From contig CM023448.1 of NCBI GenBank assembly GCA_013339765.2, positions 194,844,409-194,908,408 on the forward strand: a stretch of DNA of 64,000 nucleotides. The letters are read 5' to 3'. The notes under the pieces were generated by a model. The model was not told the origin of the DNA. It ran no database searches and worked only from the letters and a program-made list of their open reading frames with translations. This stretch comes from Haemaphysalis longicornis. Its lineage: Eukaryota; Arthropoda; Arachnida; Ixodida; Ixodidae. Positions within the stretch are counted from its first letter, which is position 1; each line of letters begins with the position of its first letter. Positions 9,797 to 22,640 of this stretch are shown here, piece by piece. The position numbers and the translations under genes were made by a program.

Positions 9797-9809
9797 CCGT
9801 ATTGTTGGT

Positions 9810-10720
9810 AGTAATATCGAGCATTATTATGAACGAGATGATTACTCCACGTGATCAACCGATCAGAACGAGCTTCGTGTCGTTTCCTCGTTATGCTTCC
9901 AATTTAAGAGCGTGGTGATACTACCCATCCCCTCCGAACGAAACAAAATCCCTCAGCCGTGTGCTGGTGGCATAGTGTTTGACTGTCTTTCGCAATTTCG
10001 TTAAATCTTTGTAACAAAATCGAATAAAGCCCCAGTACGCAACGCGGAAGAGTTGAGTCGGATTTCGGTGTGCCATAGGATATGCTTCAGTGCACTCTAA
10101 AGGAACTCTATTAAAATTATTTGTTGGCACAACTCCACTCCAAATGCCAAGGGTTATCTCTAAAAACAGAGGAAGCGGCTCTCTGAATTAGTAGAGCAAT
10201 GTCGCGGCAAGCCTGCCTGATGTTCACGTTCGTACCAGCAGGGAAAAGGAAAAAAAAAAGTGTTGCAAAAGTTTGACCCGGATGACAGCTTCCTATCGGT
10301 CTTTTAGAACACGCTTTTATAGAAGAAGCAGGTTTCAGATTGCCTCGAACGGTGCACGAGGTGGCGCCAGCGCGTAGAACAATGTTCCAGAGATTAGAGG
10401 TACCATTTAATTCGAAATCTTGTATGAGATGCCTTTATGTCGGGCATTGTTTGGCAGAACTTATTTAGCCCAAATACGTCTTTTTTAAGTTTTAAAAGAT
10501 TCTAATTTTTAAGGTACATAATTCTCAAAGTATGTGCACCACGGTGAGCACATTTAATTGAAACTTTATTGAAAAAAGTTCAGTTTACTATAACCGGATG
10601 CTATGTGAAACCAGATAAAGACCTTATGCGATTATTTAACCTTTTAGCACTCAAACGTAGTATATACTGACCAGTATTCCACTGTATCTAACCAACTTTT
10701 ATATTGTGAGAAACAAACAA
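9810..10720. other. Unannotated stretch
   Basis: AT-rich sequence without a recognised gene or repeat. It ends at the GATT microsatellite. Confidence 0.4.
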
Positions 10721-10721
10721 A

Positions 10722-10812
<91 letters not shown>
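10721..10812. repeat. (GATT)n microsatellite
   Basis: About 23 tandem copies of GATT with one interruption (TTTATT). The motif equals the tail of the reverse-oriented Ruka-type SINEs, but no SINE body is attached, so the SINE origin is only a possibility. Confidence 0.95.
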
Positions 10813-11136
10813 CAACGATCGGTCATCCGTTAGTATTTGACGCGGATGATATGCTGGCACTGCGCCTTCTAATTCGTATCTTTTTATCCTATCTTCACGA
10901 GATTTTGAACCTCAACAAGGCATCATGCCGGCCGTATAAGGAAAGCAATTCAGATAATACGTACCCTTGACACTATCCTTCATGTATAGTGACTAATTTT
11001 TAACTAGTTCTGATAAAGCAACAAGTACGTTCCGGCGTGGACAAGCAAAAAAAATAATTCGGAATGAAAGTTTGAGTTAGGCGCTTTTTAAATGTATCAA
11101 GGAAATAGCGAACCAACCAGCAATTAGACGCTGCTG
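10813..11136. other. Unannotated stretch between microsatellites
   Basis: No gene, SINE or inverted repeat recognised. Confidence 0.4.
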
Positions 11137-11210
11137 AGCGCATACGCACGCGCACGCACACCCACACGCACACACACACACACCCACGCACACACACGCA
11201 CACACATGCA

Positions 11211-11271
<61 letters not shown>

Positions 11272-11284
11272 GCACACGCATGCA
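11137..11284. repeat. (CA)n microsatellite with CG interruptions
   Basis: A CA-dinucleotide run, pure at about 11215-11266 and flanked by CACG and CACC variants. Apparent Cys-Val-rich frames on the minus strand are artefacts of the repeat. Confidence 0.95.
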
Positions 11285-12290
11285 CGCCTTTCTTGCAAGA
11301 GTCCAATAAGAAACAATGGTCGTTTGCGCTTCCAAATATCCATCTCATTGCTTAGGGAAGGGCGTTACAATATTCTGTTTGTAATGCTTATGCTTAGCAA
11401 CCCAATGTTGTTCCCCCTATCTCACATTTAATATCTTACATAGAGACAATTGTGGGTACACAGAGTAAAAATAAAATAAGAGAAAGCGTACCGGGAATAA
11501 AAACATTTTGTGTTTCTAAAGTGCTTCTGCTTTTGCGTGACAGATGGATAGTTGTACAAGCGCGCAATATTCCCCAGCAAGGCCGGCATCTACCGTTATT
11601 ACCGGTTGGTTAAATGTTCCGAAGGAAAAACATCTACTCCGTCGTTCCATGTTCTCCGGATGTTCGCTCAACGCCGGAAACATGTTTCCTTTATCGACCC
11701 ATATGCTTTACTGTCTTACAAACGGCGAAAGCTTGGAGAAAAAAATTCTTCGACACGTTGAAGGTTCTTTAGTGACTATTTTATAAATTTTGTCACGATG
11801 GGTTTGGTTTACTTTCTGGCCCTTTGTTTCATTCAGGGTAGTCGAAAAATAAAGAGAAAAGATCCCGTATTCCGATAAATTGCATGGCATTATAAACAGC
11901 AGGAAAATCCAGTCAATTTGAGTCGGAGAGACTAAAGGTTATGCGAACACAGAACGAAATGCATTCTAAGATTTAAAGGAAATGCAGCACAACTTTTTTA
12001 CTCTTTGGAGCCGCTCCTTCAGAAGCCACAAATAAGGGCAACATTGCCGCAAGAAGTAGGGAACACACAAAAATTCAATTTACGGTAAATGGCCCCTTCA
12101 AAGCCTTTAATGGGATAAACACACTCGCCTAATCGTGACTTGAAACGTTCAAAGGCATGCAAGCCTAAAATCGTTTCTTTTCGCCAACAGCAGAAAGCTG
12201 TCATTTACTCTGAAAAGTGCGCGATCATTTTCCTATTCCTATTTTAATTTCCGCCATCGCTCGAAGAGCACTCGTGCGTCGCCAGGGGCG
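11285..12290. other. Unannotated stretch
   Basis: No protein family is recognised in the short frames (80 codons or less). No structured repeat seen. Confidence 0.4.
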
Positions 12291-12296
12291 TCATTA

Positions 12297-12872
12297 GATA
12301 GTTTTAGATTTACGTACGTAGAAGCTTCACGTACGTAAGATTTCACGGGTGACTAGTACGCATGCGCAGAAAGCAATTGTTCTGCGAGAGTTTTGCTGAG
12401 GTACGTGAGATTCGAATTTTCGCGTTGCGGTTGTTACGTTGCTTCCGTACGTAGAGTTGACCAACATGACGGAGCCCTGCCCTCCCGCTTCGCAGCGATA
12501 ACAACTTTGTCGCTAAACCCTCGACACGATATAGTGTAGTTATCTGTTGATTTCGCGTTCAAATTGCCCATTCTTACCCTCACATAAAGTTTCAAGTAAC
12601 AAAAAAGGTTTTATTTTTTAGATAGCAGGGCGATTTTGCAGTTGTTAATACTGACGAGGTAGCGTTTATCGTCGTCATATCAATGGTCTCACGAGATCCC
12701 GAGTGGCTAAACAGCAGTGTCTGTTCGTAGAAGCGCTAGCCGTCCAGGCAGCCAACCCGCGGCGTGCTTCGCTTGCGTGTAACTATAAGAGTTTCAAACT
12801 ACATGCGCGTGCACAACGTATAGTTCTCACGTTTGCGTACGTGCACTTTGTACGCACGTGAAACTAAAACTG
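12297..12872. mobile_element. Possible MITE with AGTTTTAG termini and ACGTACGT motifs
   Basis: The left end (ATAGTTTTAGATTTACGTACG) and the reverse complement of the right end (ACAGTTTTAGTTTCACGTGCG) are similar for about 20 bases. A TTA lies outside each end (12294-12296 and about 12873-12875), which would suit a 3-bp target-site duplication of PIF/Harbinger type. The interior is rich in palindromic ACGTACGT. There is no coding sequence. Class and boundaries are uncertain. Confidence 0.4.
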
Positions 12873-15800
12873 TTTATTGAGATAAATTGGCGCGAGGTGT
12901 TTGCTTCCCTGCAAATGACGCCAAAAGGCGACATCGTTTCTGGTACCCCTTCCCTGCTCCAACCCCTTACGCTGTCTCTCTCTTCTCTCGCTGCCTCTTT
13001 GAAGTCCTCTCTGCACTTCTCTCCTCCTCTTTTACCATCCCTTAGTCAGTTCGATCGTTCCCACCCTGGCCCCTTCTCCTCTATGATCCTCGTCTCATTG
13101 ACCCCTCCTCCTCACTACGCCCCTTCCTATATCTTCTGACCTCTCTCTTCTACCTCTTTTATTGAATAAAATAAACGCATCAGGTGCACAATTTCAAAAA
13201 CGTTTGTTGTAAGAAGGAACGTGATTTTCTGGTGCACATGTATCCTTCGTTACATAGCAGTACCGGCGAGGTGTTTTAGAAACCATAATGTTAGAACTAT
13301 AACGTATTATACTAAGAAATGAATCAGGTGGACGTGGCGCCGAGAAATAACATTCTAAAAATAAATGTTCGCGAACACTTTTCACCTCTTGAGATGACTA
13401 CGAAGTGCGCTCCCGTCAAAAAAAATGTTATGCCGGTAATTTGGTGTCAACCAAAGTCGTCAAAAATAAGCCTACTATTGGTCACTCGCTACATGTTTCT
13501 ATGCTTTTGTAGTAGCATAATAATATTATATGAACTTATTACGGCGGTAATTAGTTCTTTGACGAAACGAATAAATAATACAAAATGTATGCATTCTTCC
13601 ATTTTTACGGGAAAAGACAAAAGATATAAGTCGCGCTATTCGGAAGTCCGAAAGCTGTTCTGAGTGCGTTAGCATGTACGAGAGTAACGGAATCCCTACT
13701 GTTGTGAATGTAATTTTGGAACCCGCTCTTGTTTGAATCCTATCCCTGCGCAGTGCCCTAATCTCCCGCATTATCTCGCACATCCTTGCCCTCTTTCTTT
13801 GCCAGAACGTCGCAGTTGCTTAGTGCCTCAACAAGGAATGCCAGTTAGCTCTGTTACGATTAATTGTTAAGATGGAACATGCGTGTTTCAATTTTAGCAC
13901 TGACAAAATTAAGCAATTTATCGTGCAGGCGTGAACGTTTACATGTACGAGGTTCACGTTGGCGGCATATAGATTTGCATATACATACATGCTACATTTT
14001 CTCCTTTGGACTTCGCATCCTATATAAATTCTCTGCTCCGCCTTCATGCCTTCCCACGATGCCACAATGCCCGAATGTTGGCTGCATTCAACCACCTAGT
14101 TTTTAATTGTCGGCTCATGAGAAAGAATTGTTGAGTGCTGTTTGCATTGCGGAAAAAAATTTCCTAACTGGCGCACAATAAAGCCTTTCGACCTTCCGTG
14201 GGTATGTGGAAGGGCGCGCAACAGTGAGCGCCCGGCAATCTGGGGGTTCGCACTTGAAGAGGTAGTGAAATGTGTCGGCGTTCTCGCCTCCCAGAAGAAA
14301 ATATATGCATATTTATTTATGCGTTAACTATTCAAGGTACAAACTTTGCCGTATAGTACTACAAAGTCTTAGAAATGCATACTTTGTCGGAAATGGTTCC
14401 CAGGGCGCAGACATGAGGGTTACTTAAGATTAATCGTCAGGATTCTTCAAACTTTCTGATTGCAGCATATTGTAATGATAAACATGTGCAAATTGTTCGG
14501 TAGAAGAATAAAATACTATTGGAATAATGACAGTTCAGGGGAAGCACCGAATTGTCGTCTTCGGTTGCAAGCACAACGACATTATTAGAGTTTTCAGTAA
14601 GGCGTGTACTTTTTATGCCTAAAAATATGTAGCGAGCGTGTTGCCGAACAGGGTTATTAGGAAAGAAAGAATGCAGAACGCAGACAAAACGCACGCCTGA
14701 AAAGATCTTTTACAACACTTTGTAAAAGATCTGCTCGACGTATGCACCACAGGGCAACGGAAAGTTCTCTGCTGGGGTGTTGTCTTAAGTGTGATGATCC
14801 AAAAAAAGAAATGATAGACAAGATGAGGCTTCAAACAGAGAACTACAACGTACTATAATTTCTTTGATTTTAATTAAGCCCGTAAAGGTTTCCTTAAGTG
14901 ATTGAAGTGAGTGGGCTTACCTCCACAGTACGAATTTTCCGCAGCGTAGCCAGAGGGTAGTCGCGAGCTCGAGGACCGAGTGCTTTTTGCAAGGCGTTCG
15001 GCGAGAAAGAGCATGCTCCCGCTATCTTGACCGACCACTGTTCATGCGTGGGGGCGGGGGAGAGGGAGTTAGTCCGCGGACACCATGCGCCTCCGCCGTT
15101 AATTGGTGTCTAGCGATTAGAGCTTCGCAAGCACGTAGTTCTTGCATGCACACTTAGATAGTGCTGACACTCAGGCGGCAGCGGCTCGCAGCATCACTCT
15201 ACGAAAACGTTGACGGAATTGGTGCTCTTAACATTTATGGTTATAATCCCTGTCTGGCGGGTCTCACCGGGTCACTGAGATATGCCAAGGAGCGGCTGAT
15301 GCTACCGTTGCCCGATAGCTGTGAACACCAGTTGCTCTCTCTCGGCACTTTCCCGACCGTCGTTGGATTTCCTTTCGTTGCCTCTCTAACCGCACGCACT
15401 CCTTCGGGCTCTTTTTTTCCCACGACCAGGGTCGGAAAAACACCAAAATTGTAAGGGACAAACTCATAAAAAATTGGCCTCGTCTGCTTCTAAGTTTTTG
15501 ATGAGCGCGTAGTCATGACTGGTTTCAGTACTGACCATCAGCACATACATGTTTAAAAAGAAAGTTGTGCATTATTTTTATCGGGATACCATAGTGGTAG
15601 CGACGAAATGATTGAAACTACTACCTTGGCGGCGTGTATCATGCTCTAAAATTTCGTTCACGCAGACTGTTTCGTCTTTCGACCTCATAAATAAAGCTTC
15701 TCGAAAGAACTAGCAGTACACAAGGTTCCACCTACACAGAAGCGGAGATAAAATTTTGAGACTCACCGTCCCCCGAACAACTAAATATTTGAACTAAAGA

Positions 15801-16049
15801 TACGTGAAAACAAGACTAAAGAAGCAATTGGCCACACATCCTGATTTATGTAGCTGCCTTAAAAACACAGTCATTCTAGCTCACGGCGGAACGTTGGGTT
15901 TCGTATATTGGCTGGTTAGCATGTCAGTGCAAGGATTAGGATAATGTATTAGAGTTACTATGATATCTTTATAATAATGTAGCGCTGTCATTATCACAAG
16001 TAACGGGACCGGCGAAGAACATATAATTGTTATAATTTACGATATACAT
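12873..16049. other. Unannotated stretch; pyrimidine-rich tract and one strong hairpin
   Basis: The segment 12950-13160 is strongly C/T-rich and ends in overlapping AATAAA signals at about 13164-13175, so it could be the end of a transcript, but no gene precedes it. A strong hairpin at 14703-14732 is listed separately. The remaining frames (up to 114 codons, 13319-13663) show no recognisable motif. Confidence 0.35.
14703..14732. repeat. Perfect 13-bp stem, 4-nt loop hairpin
   Basis: AGATCTTTTACAA (14703-14715) and TTGTAAAAGATCT (14720-14732) are perfect inverted copies with loop CACT. No U-run terminator and no adjacent element ends were found. The role is unknown. Confidence 0.8.
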
Positions 16050-17425
16050 GATGATCATTACCATATATGGCCATAGATGACCGAATCCATAAGAAAGGTG
16101 ACATGAAGTACTTGAAAAATTGTAGGCCTATCAGCTTACTGCTGGTCGTCTACAAGGTACTTCCTAAGGTTATCGCTAACAGAGTTTCTGCCACCTTCGA
16201 TTTCAGTCAACCTAATGAACAAGCAGGGTTTCGTAAAGACTATTCAAGAATAGACCATTCTCACACGATCAATAAGTTGATATAAAAGTGCGCGGAGAAT
16301 ACTCAACCCCTATATATAACCTTCATTGACTATGAGAAAGCATTTGAATCGGTCAAAATCTCAGCAGTCATGCAGTCATTGCGGAATCACGGTGTAGACG
16401 AGCATTACGTAAGAATACTAGAAGATAGCTACAATGAGTCCACAGCTACCACCATTCTCCCTAAGGAGAGCAGTAAAACACCTATAAGGAAGGGCGTCAG
16501 ACAAGGAGACACACTTTCTGCAATGTTATACACAACATGTTTACCAGAGGTATTCAGAACATTGGATTGGGAACAGGTGCGCGTAAGGGTTAATGTAGAA
16601 TACCTCAGTAACCTTACATTTGCTGATGATGTTGCCTTTCCAAGTAACTCGGGGAGCGAATTGCACAGCATGATTACCGCACTGGACAAGCACAGTAGAA
16701 TCGTGGGCCTGAAAATTAATATTCAGAAAACTAAAGTAATACTCAATAGCCCCGGGAGAGCACAGAGGTTTGAGATAGGTGGCCAGGCAGTGGATGTGGT
16801 AAGCGAACTATTTAGTCGAAGTAGTGACCCCGGATCCAAACCATGTGACTACGATAATTAGAGGGATAAGAATGTGGTGGAGTGCATTAGGCAGGCATTC
16901 TGTGATAATGAATGGCAGTCCACTATTGTCCCTGAACAGGAAAGTGTATAACAGCCTCATCCTACCGGTACTCACCTGCGGTGAAGAAACTTGAAGGCTC
17001 ACTAAGAGGGTTTAACTTAAATTGAGGACGACTCAACGAGCAATGGAACGGAAGATGATAGGTTTAACATTAAGGGACAAAAAGAGAGCGGAGTGGGTCA
17101 GGGAACAAACACGTGTTAACGACATATTAGTAGAAATTAAGAAGAAATGGGCGTGGGCAGGGCGTGTAATGCGAAGGAAAGATAACTGTTGGTCAATGGA
17201 AGGTAACAGAGTGGATCTCTAGAGAAGTAAAGCGGGGCAGAGGGTTGCAGAAATTTACGTTGGCAGATGCGATCAAAAAACTTTGCGGGGATAAATTGAT
17301 CGCAGTTAGCACAGCAGCGGGATTATTGGAGATCTATGGTAGAAGCCTTTGCCGTGCTGTGGGTGTACACAGGATGATGATGACGACGACGATGACGACG
17401 ATGATGACGATGATGATCATTACGC
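16050..17425 (+). pseudogene. RTE-clade LINE remnant, 5'-truncated
   Basis: Plus-strand RT of the RTE/BovB type. The fingers region reads HKKGDMKYLKNCRPISLL and ANRVSATFDFSQPNEQAGFRK. A second frame from about 16310 carries FIDYEKAFESV, then GVRQGDTLSAMLY, the catalytic LTFADDVAF and VGLKINIQKTK. FADD is the RTE form of the active-site box. After about 16850 the thumb and C-terminal region continues in several frames with stops (LTLRDKKRAEWVREQT, KKWAWAGRVMRR). The endonuclease is absent. The 3' end is a (GAT/GAC)n tail at about 17372-17420, the typical tail of this clade. Inactive. Confidence 0.88.
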
Positions 17426-17904
17426 TACTTTAAGAAGTATTTCTCCGTGCACGCTGTTCTTTCCGTTGAATGAGCGTGAAGAAGTGACCATTTCAGAAAC
17501 TTCAAACATCTGCTTTGGTGTCGGACGAATGGCTTGGTGTTGCCACATCCCAATACCCTGCTGACTGCCTCCAAGATCCCAGACAACCCCAGAACGTTCG
17601 CGCAATCTGCTGGGAAATTATCTTTAAGGTGGAACCGTTGAATCTGTTTTATGGAACGCGTTGTGAGGTACAGAAAATCGTTGTTAGGTGCGACAAATAG
17701 AAGCGGAGCCGGGAAGCGCGCCGGGAAAGGGAAAGACCGCTTCCGCACGTGAAATCCGAGCAGCATTGATAGTTGAAGGTGCCGTCCAAGGAGAATAGAA
17801 GTGGCAAAGAAACAAACAGAAGCGCCATGTTACGGGATGTATCATGGTTGTATTGTTGTGTATTAGTAGAGGTAGGTGTAGGCAGCAGGATGGCGATGTA
17901 CAAT
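17426..17904. other. Unannotated stretch
   Basis: No gene is recognised. A CGTTGTGAGGTACAGAAAAT segment at about 17660 recurs at about 30547, suggesting an old dispersed repeat. Confidence 0.35.
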
Positions 17905-18129
17905 ACGCGGCAAATGAAACGTGAACACGAAAATATGAATCACACACGCAAAAGTGAAAAATACAGTTCGTTGAGGTCTAATAATGGCGCGCTATTGGTA
18001 TATTTGGAAAGCCAAATTTCCAGACTCTTTTTGTAACCACGCCGCGCGTCATTTTGACTTGTATGGAAAGAATCGCGCTTTTTGCGTATTCTGATTCATA
18101 TTTTCGTGTTCGCGTTTCATTTGCCGCGT
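17905..18129. mobile_element. Foldback/MITE with 50-bp inverted arms
   Basis: Left arm 17905-17955 and right arm 18081-18129 are inverted copies beginning ACGCGGCAAATGAAAC. They differ at one position in the first 38 bases and diverge at the inner end. About 125 bp separates them and has no coding content. No clear target-site duplication. Likely a small non-autonomous element. Confidence 0.7.
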
Positions 18130-19479
18130 TTGGTACCTGATAGGTGTAGCCCTACACCGAAGAGTACAGACAGCAAGGGTATTCTGAAGACGAGTCTCAG
18201 CGAAGATGTGTGAATCAGTCTGGCATGCCAGCGCAGGGCCCACACATTTACGCCATCGTCTTCGAACAACTTGTCTAACCAAGAAACACCGCATCTATCC
18301 TTCACTGGGCTTTGTACACTGCAAGGTGATCACGCACACCGGAAGCAGGGGATCGTGGCTTGACCGATATCCACATGGCAGTATCATGCAAGAGACTACG
18401 AAGGGATGGAGGCAGAGCTACCGTTATCTCCGAAGTTCTGAAAATGACCCCTATGCAGTTTGAAAGGCCTTCTTATCGGTGATCCCGCGATCACCTTCAC
18501 TGATCGTGACTATACGGGCTTGCCCAGGAGGCTGGTCAAGTTGTGACGGGCACGATCGCAAAGTTCAACGGAAAGTTCAAGTGCACATTAAGAGAATATC
18601 TAACTAGGCTTTCACCTTCACATTCTTAGAAAGTTCTACGCATGCTCTATAATTTTTTGTTTAGTGGGCTCTAGCGACCCTTGAAATGTCCGAAGAGTGT
18701 TTTACTGTAGAGACGACTGGCTAGGAAGTTTTTGTGTTCGCAAAATTTTTGCTATGTGTATTTTTCTAATGGTTCGTTTTTTCCCATTCTCATGTCAATA
18801 ACACGTCACATTATCTACCACTACTACATAAAAAGTTACACGCGCTCCTATTCAATTGGTCCAGTGCATAGAATTACAACTCACGAAACTACAATATTTC
18901 GAAGTTACCAAATTTTAGAGGACATGACAATTGACATAAATAAGCGAATTTTCATATTTAGAACCTGCAAATCATACACAAGTACGATGGATGATCAACA
19001 GGGCTGAAGAGTACGTATGACAAATTCTAAGCCAAGGGAGTGAAGACCATGCACTGTATTATGTTTTTAGTGTACACTCATTTGTGCCAGTCCTAGCATG
19101 GGATACGCAGTGTTAGATACGCATGTCTTAACTTATTACCCCATAAAAATCACCTTGATCCAGGTCTCCTCTGTTACTTCATAATAATCGATTATGATGT
19201 TTTATCTCCCGCACAATTCCCGATTTTCGTTTGTGATTCGGGGGTAGGGGAGGACACTTATTTTGTTCTTATGGACTTTTTGCCAATTATTACTACATCT
19301 TTCGCACCCCTTTCAGGCGCAAACCGCATTCGCTATTTATTTCAAGACTGCAGGGCAGGTATGCGCGTGGAAAGCTCAGAAAGGAGGGAAGCGCCATACG
19401 ATATAAGCGGCTGCCGCACGAGTACAATGGTTTTACAATGTGGGCTTGTTTGGATGGATAGATTGGTGGATGGACGGGC
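18130..19479. other. Unannotated stretch
   Basis: No gene family, tRNA-like element or inverted repeat can be supported. Frames of up to 91 codons lack motifs. Confidence 0.4.
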
Positions 19480-19793
<314 letters not shown>

Positions 19794-19863
19794 AATTTAC
19801 TGGTCACGGGATTGTGGGGACGAATCAGCCGGCTCGGTCCAGGCATCCGCTGAGGGCTCTAAT

Positions 19864-20954
19864 AGACAGATTTAGTTAGGCGTTCCGGGCGTTAGCGTAT
19901 TGGTGGGCGTAAAGCGGAGCGTACGCTCGTCGCGAAGCGCCCATGGATAGTTTTAGTACAGCGTTGTTCATGGCGTGCGCTAACGCTTGCGGCGCCATCT
20001 GTTGAACCCAACGCGAAGTACCCAAATTTGACCTTTTTTACGTGGCTAACTAAGGCAAGCGGTAGCTGGACGGCGTTTCTTTTTTTTTTTTTTTCAATGC
20101 GTTAACGCTGGTTTTGATTGTGAAAATCTTGCAAGTACGATAAAAAAAAGACCTTCTAACCTTGATTCAGTATTAGGAAAAAATATGATAGACCCGTCGC
20201 GATTGTTTTGCTCAACCGCGCAACGCCGAAGTTTTGAAGCAACACGCAGTGCTCGGGATACTCACTTTATTCAGCGATGAAATATGGCAGGACCATGCGA
20301 CAAATACAACTGAGCATGGCATGCGGCGCTAATGCGACGAGCAAAATGAAACAGCGGGTAGGCTGGCACGGCGGTTTAGTGATACACTTCACCCGGGTGG
20401 AATATACGATGCGTTCCTGTTACTCACTTTCTCTAGTCCAACTACAAATCCGTCACGTTTCACACGGGTGGCGCAACGTTCTCGGCTCGACCCTGAGGGA
20501 GCAACGACGGCGCAGGCGAAAATTCTTGAAATCCCGAAATGGAGGCCGCCGATCTGCACCAACACTGCGCGCATTCCACCACCGCGACACGCACACAAAC
20601 ACCGCCGCCCGCTTCGGGAGCAATCCGGGTTGTCCTTGGTCGTTCATTTCTGGTTTGTATGCCTGTTGGAACTGAAACGTTGTCGCCTAACGAGAAACAC
20701 ACGCGACGGTCCGCGTTTTCAGTCGGGGAACATCCTGCCGCCGACATCGCCGAGGCAGCAGCCATTTTGGAAGCAAGGTGCTTTCCAGGAGGTCCGCAGC
20801 GCCCCGCAAGCGCCCCGGAGCATACGCTCCCAGCTGTTGCGTGCGTAGCACCGCATTGTCGGGGCGTTTACGTGGCGTACTGCGCATGCGCAGTCGCGAC
20901 CCGCCCCGCCGGGGTGTACGCTCGTGCGGAGCGCGCGCCCAACTAAATCTGTCT
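19864..20954. mobile_element. Non-autonomous DNA transposon, 19-bp TIRs
   Basis: The ends are AGACAGATTTAGTTAGGCG (left) and AGACAGATTTAGTTGGGCG (reverse complement of the right), 18 of 19 matching. Both are flanked by AAT (19861-19863 and 20955-20957), a possible 3-bp target-site duplication. Alternative cut points would give TA. The 1091-bp interior is CpG-rich and has no transposase. Overlapping frames of 100-135 codons at 20277-20946 are in all phases and have no family resemblance. It includes a perfect NRF1-type palindrome at 20881-20892 and a YY1-like CCATTTTGG near 20762. Class unresolved. Confidence 0.75.
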
Positions 20955-21630
20955 AATGATGTGGACCGCCAGTTCGTGTTCGTCTTGGAGACTCGCCGCA
21001 GCAGCCATCCACTCCGGGTTTAATGATGTGGTTGTGTAGGTTTGTACGGGAACTCTTACCAAATGTGGCCCTGGGTAGGAGGAATAAGGCAGTGGGGACA
21101 GAGTGGGGCCGGCGTGTCTGGCGTGCGTTGGAATAAATGGAAGCGAGTGGGTGCGTGCCGTGTATTTGTGTGCGCCTGCCAAATGACTACTTGTTCGCGA
21201 GGGGGAACCCAGTAATGGAGAGAAGGGAACATGCGACGTATGCTTAGGAGGTCTGCTAAGGTGGGGAGTGGATGGGGAGGACAAGGATTTGTGTCGCGGA
21301 CGTCAGAGCTTAGCGGGCCAGCTGATGAGCGCTTCCCTTCCCTGCAACGCCTGCGTTACCAAGGATCCAGTGCACGTGGAAAGGCCCTTGAACGTTGTTG
21401 AGGAGGAATAGTGCGAAGGGGAAGGCGAGACCCTGAGCCAGGTGGTAGCTTGCTTACTAGGGATCGCTGTAGATATTGTTCGTGCGGACGGGGGATGTGT
21501 CGAGAGCAGCGGAAAAAGCGATGGCAGGAAGTTCTTGTGGGGAGACCTCGTATTCAGTATGCAGTGCCATTCTATGCTCGGGTTCACACTGATTCTGTGT
21601 GATCATCCACAATTTCTTGCGGGATCCTCT
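20955..21630. other. Unannotated stretch with minus-strand Ser/Pro-rich frames
   Basis: Minus frames at 20943-21284 and 21303-21587 are Ser/Pro/Thr-rich but show no family motif. They may be chance frames in G-rich sequence or an old transposon tail. Confidence 0.3.
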
Positions 21631-21727
21631 GCGATGGCTCAGTGGCGAGACGTTGTGCTGCTGAGGGAATCTGGAAGCCCTCTACTCCGGCGCGCCTCAT
21701 AGCCCAGGTGTAGCTTTGCGCGTTAAA
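21631..21727 (+). mobile_element. Internally deleted Ruka-type SINE
   Basis: Starts with the box-A part of the head (GATGGCTCAGTGGCGAGACG at about 21632) and jumps directly to the 3' body (CTACTCCGGCGCGCCTCAT at about 21681, then GCGTTAAACCCCGCA). Box B and the central body are missing. Its 3' tail passes directly into the CAGT/CAAT array that follows. Confidence 0.65.
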
Positions 21728-21824
21728 CCCCGCAGTCAGTCAGTCGTCAGTCAGTCAGTCAGTCAGTCAGGCAGTCAGTCAGTCAGTCAGTCAGTCAGTC
21801 AGTCAGTCAGTCAGTCAGTCATTC

Positions 21825-21856
<32 letters not shown>

Positions 21857-22028
21857 GTCAATCAGTCAATCAGTCAGTCATCAGTCAGTCAGTCAGTCAT
21901 CAGTCAGTCAGTCAGTCAGCATCAGTCAGTCAATCATCAATCAATCAATCAATCATCAATCATCAATCAATCATAATCAATCAATCAATCATAATCATAA
22001 TTATCAATCAATCAATCAATCAATCAAT
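21728..22028. repeat. (CAGT)n/(CAAT)n array
   Basis: About 300 bp of CAGT then CAAT units with trinucleotide slips. It lies immediately downstream of the SINE 3' end, so it probably grew from the SINE's CAAT tail. Confidence 0.95.
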
Positions 22029-22640
22029 GCGGGCTAAAGGGGCTTCCGACACACTACATGCCGTGTTGCTGATTTGCCAGCGCGTCGTCATAGGCGCCAT
22101 CAACGAATGAGGAAAGGGTATTGTTGTAGTAAAACGCAACAGTTGACTTCAATTTTTCCCCAAAAAGAAGCATGTGCATTGGTCGAACACACTCAATCTA
22201 TTAGCTATACGTTTGGACTTATACGCCACGAACTAAGAAGCGTTTATAACTCGTTCAGTAACCCTTCAAAGGGCCACTTCCCGGACGTCGCCTATTCCGC
22301 AGTGTCACCCCAGATTACAAAACAGTATACTCTGGCAATGACAAAAAAGAAAATCTAACGTGTGTGGAGTGTATCATGCCCACAACTCATGCGTGGAAAA
22401 AGTGAGAGCTATCGACTTCGCCAGGATGGCCACCGGTTTCTTTGTTGCATAGAAAACTACTACTCAAAGCCCAATGGTCACACAGTACTACTTCAACTGG
22501 CACACCCGCTAAATGCCGCGCAGACAAACATACGTATGTCTTAACATGCAACGGCTTAAGCTTATGCGGCTGATCTGCGAACGCGATCAGTTCAACAGTG
22601 GTAACGCTACACTCTTAGTCAATTCCTGGTTATACGACCC
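22029..22640. other. Unannotated stretch
   Basis: No gene or repeat recognised. Frames of up to 100 codons have no motif. Confidence 0.4.

Noticed and set aside
11000..11348. Three Cys/Val-rich minus-strand ORFs
   Set aside because: Made by the CA microsatellite.
20277..20946. Overlapping 100-135 codon ORFs on both strands
   Set aside because: CpG-rich sequence has few stops in every phase; no motif and inside a TIR element.
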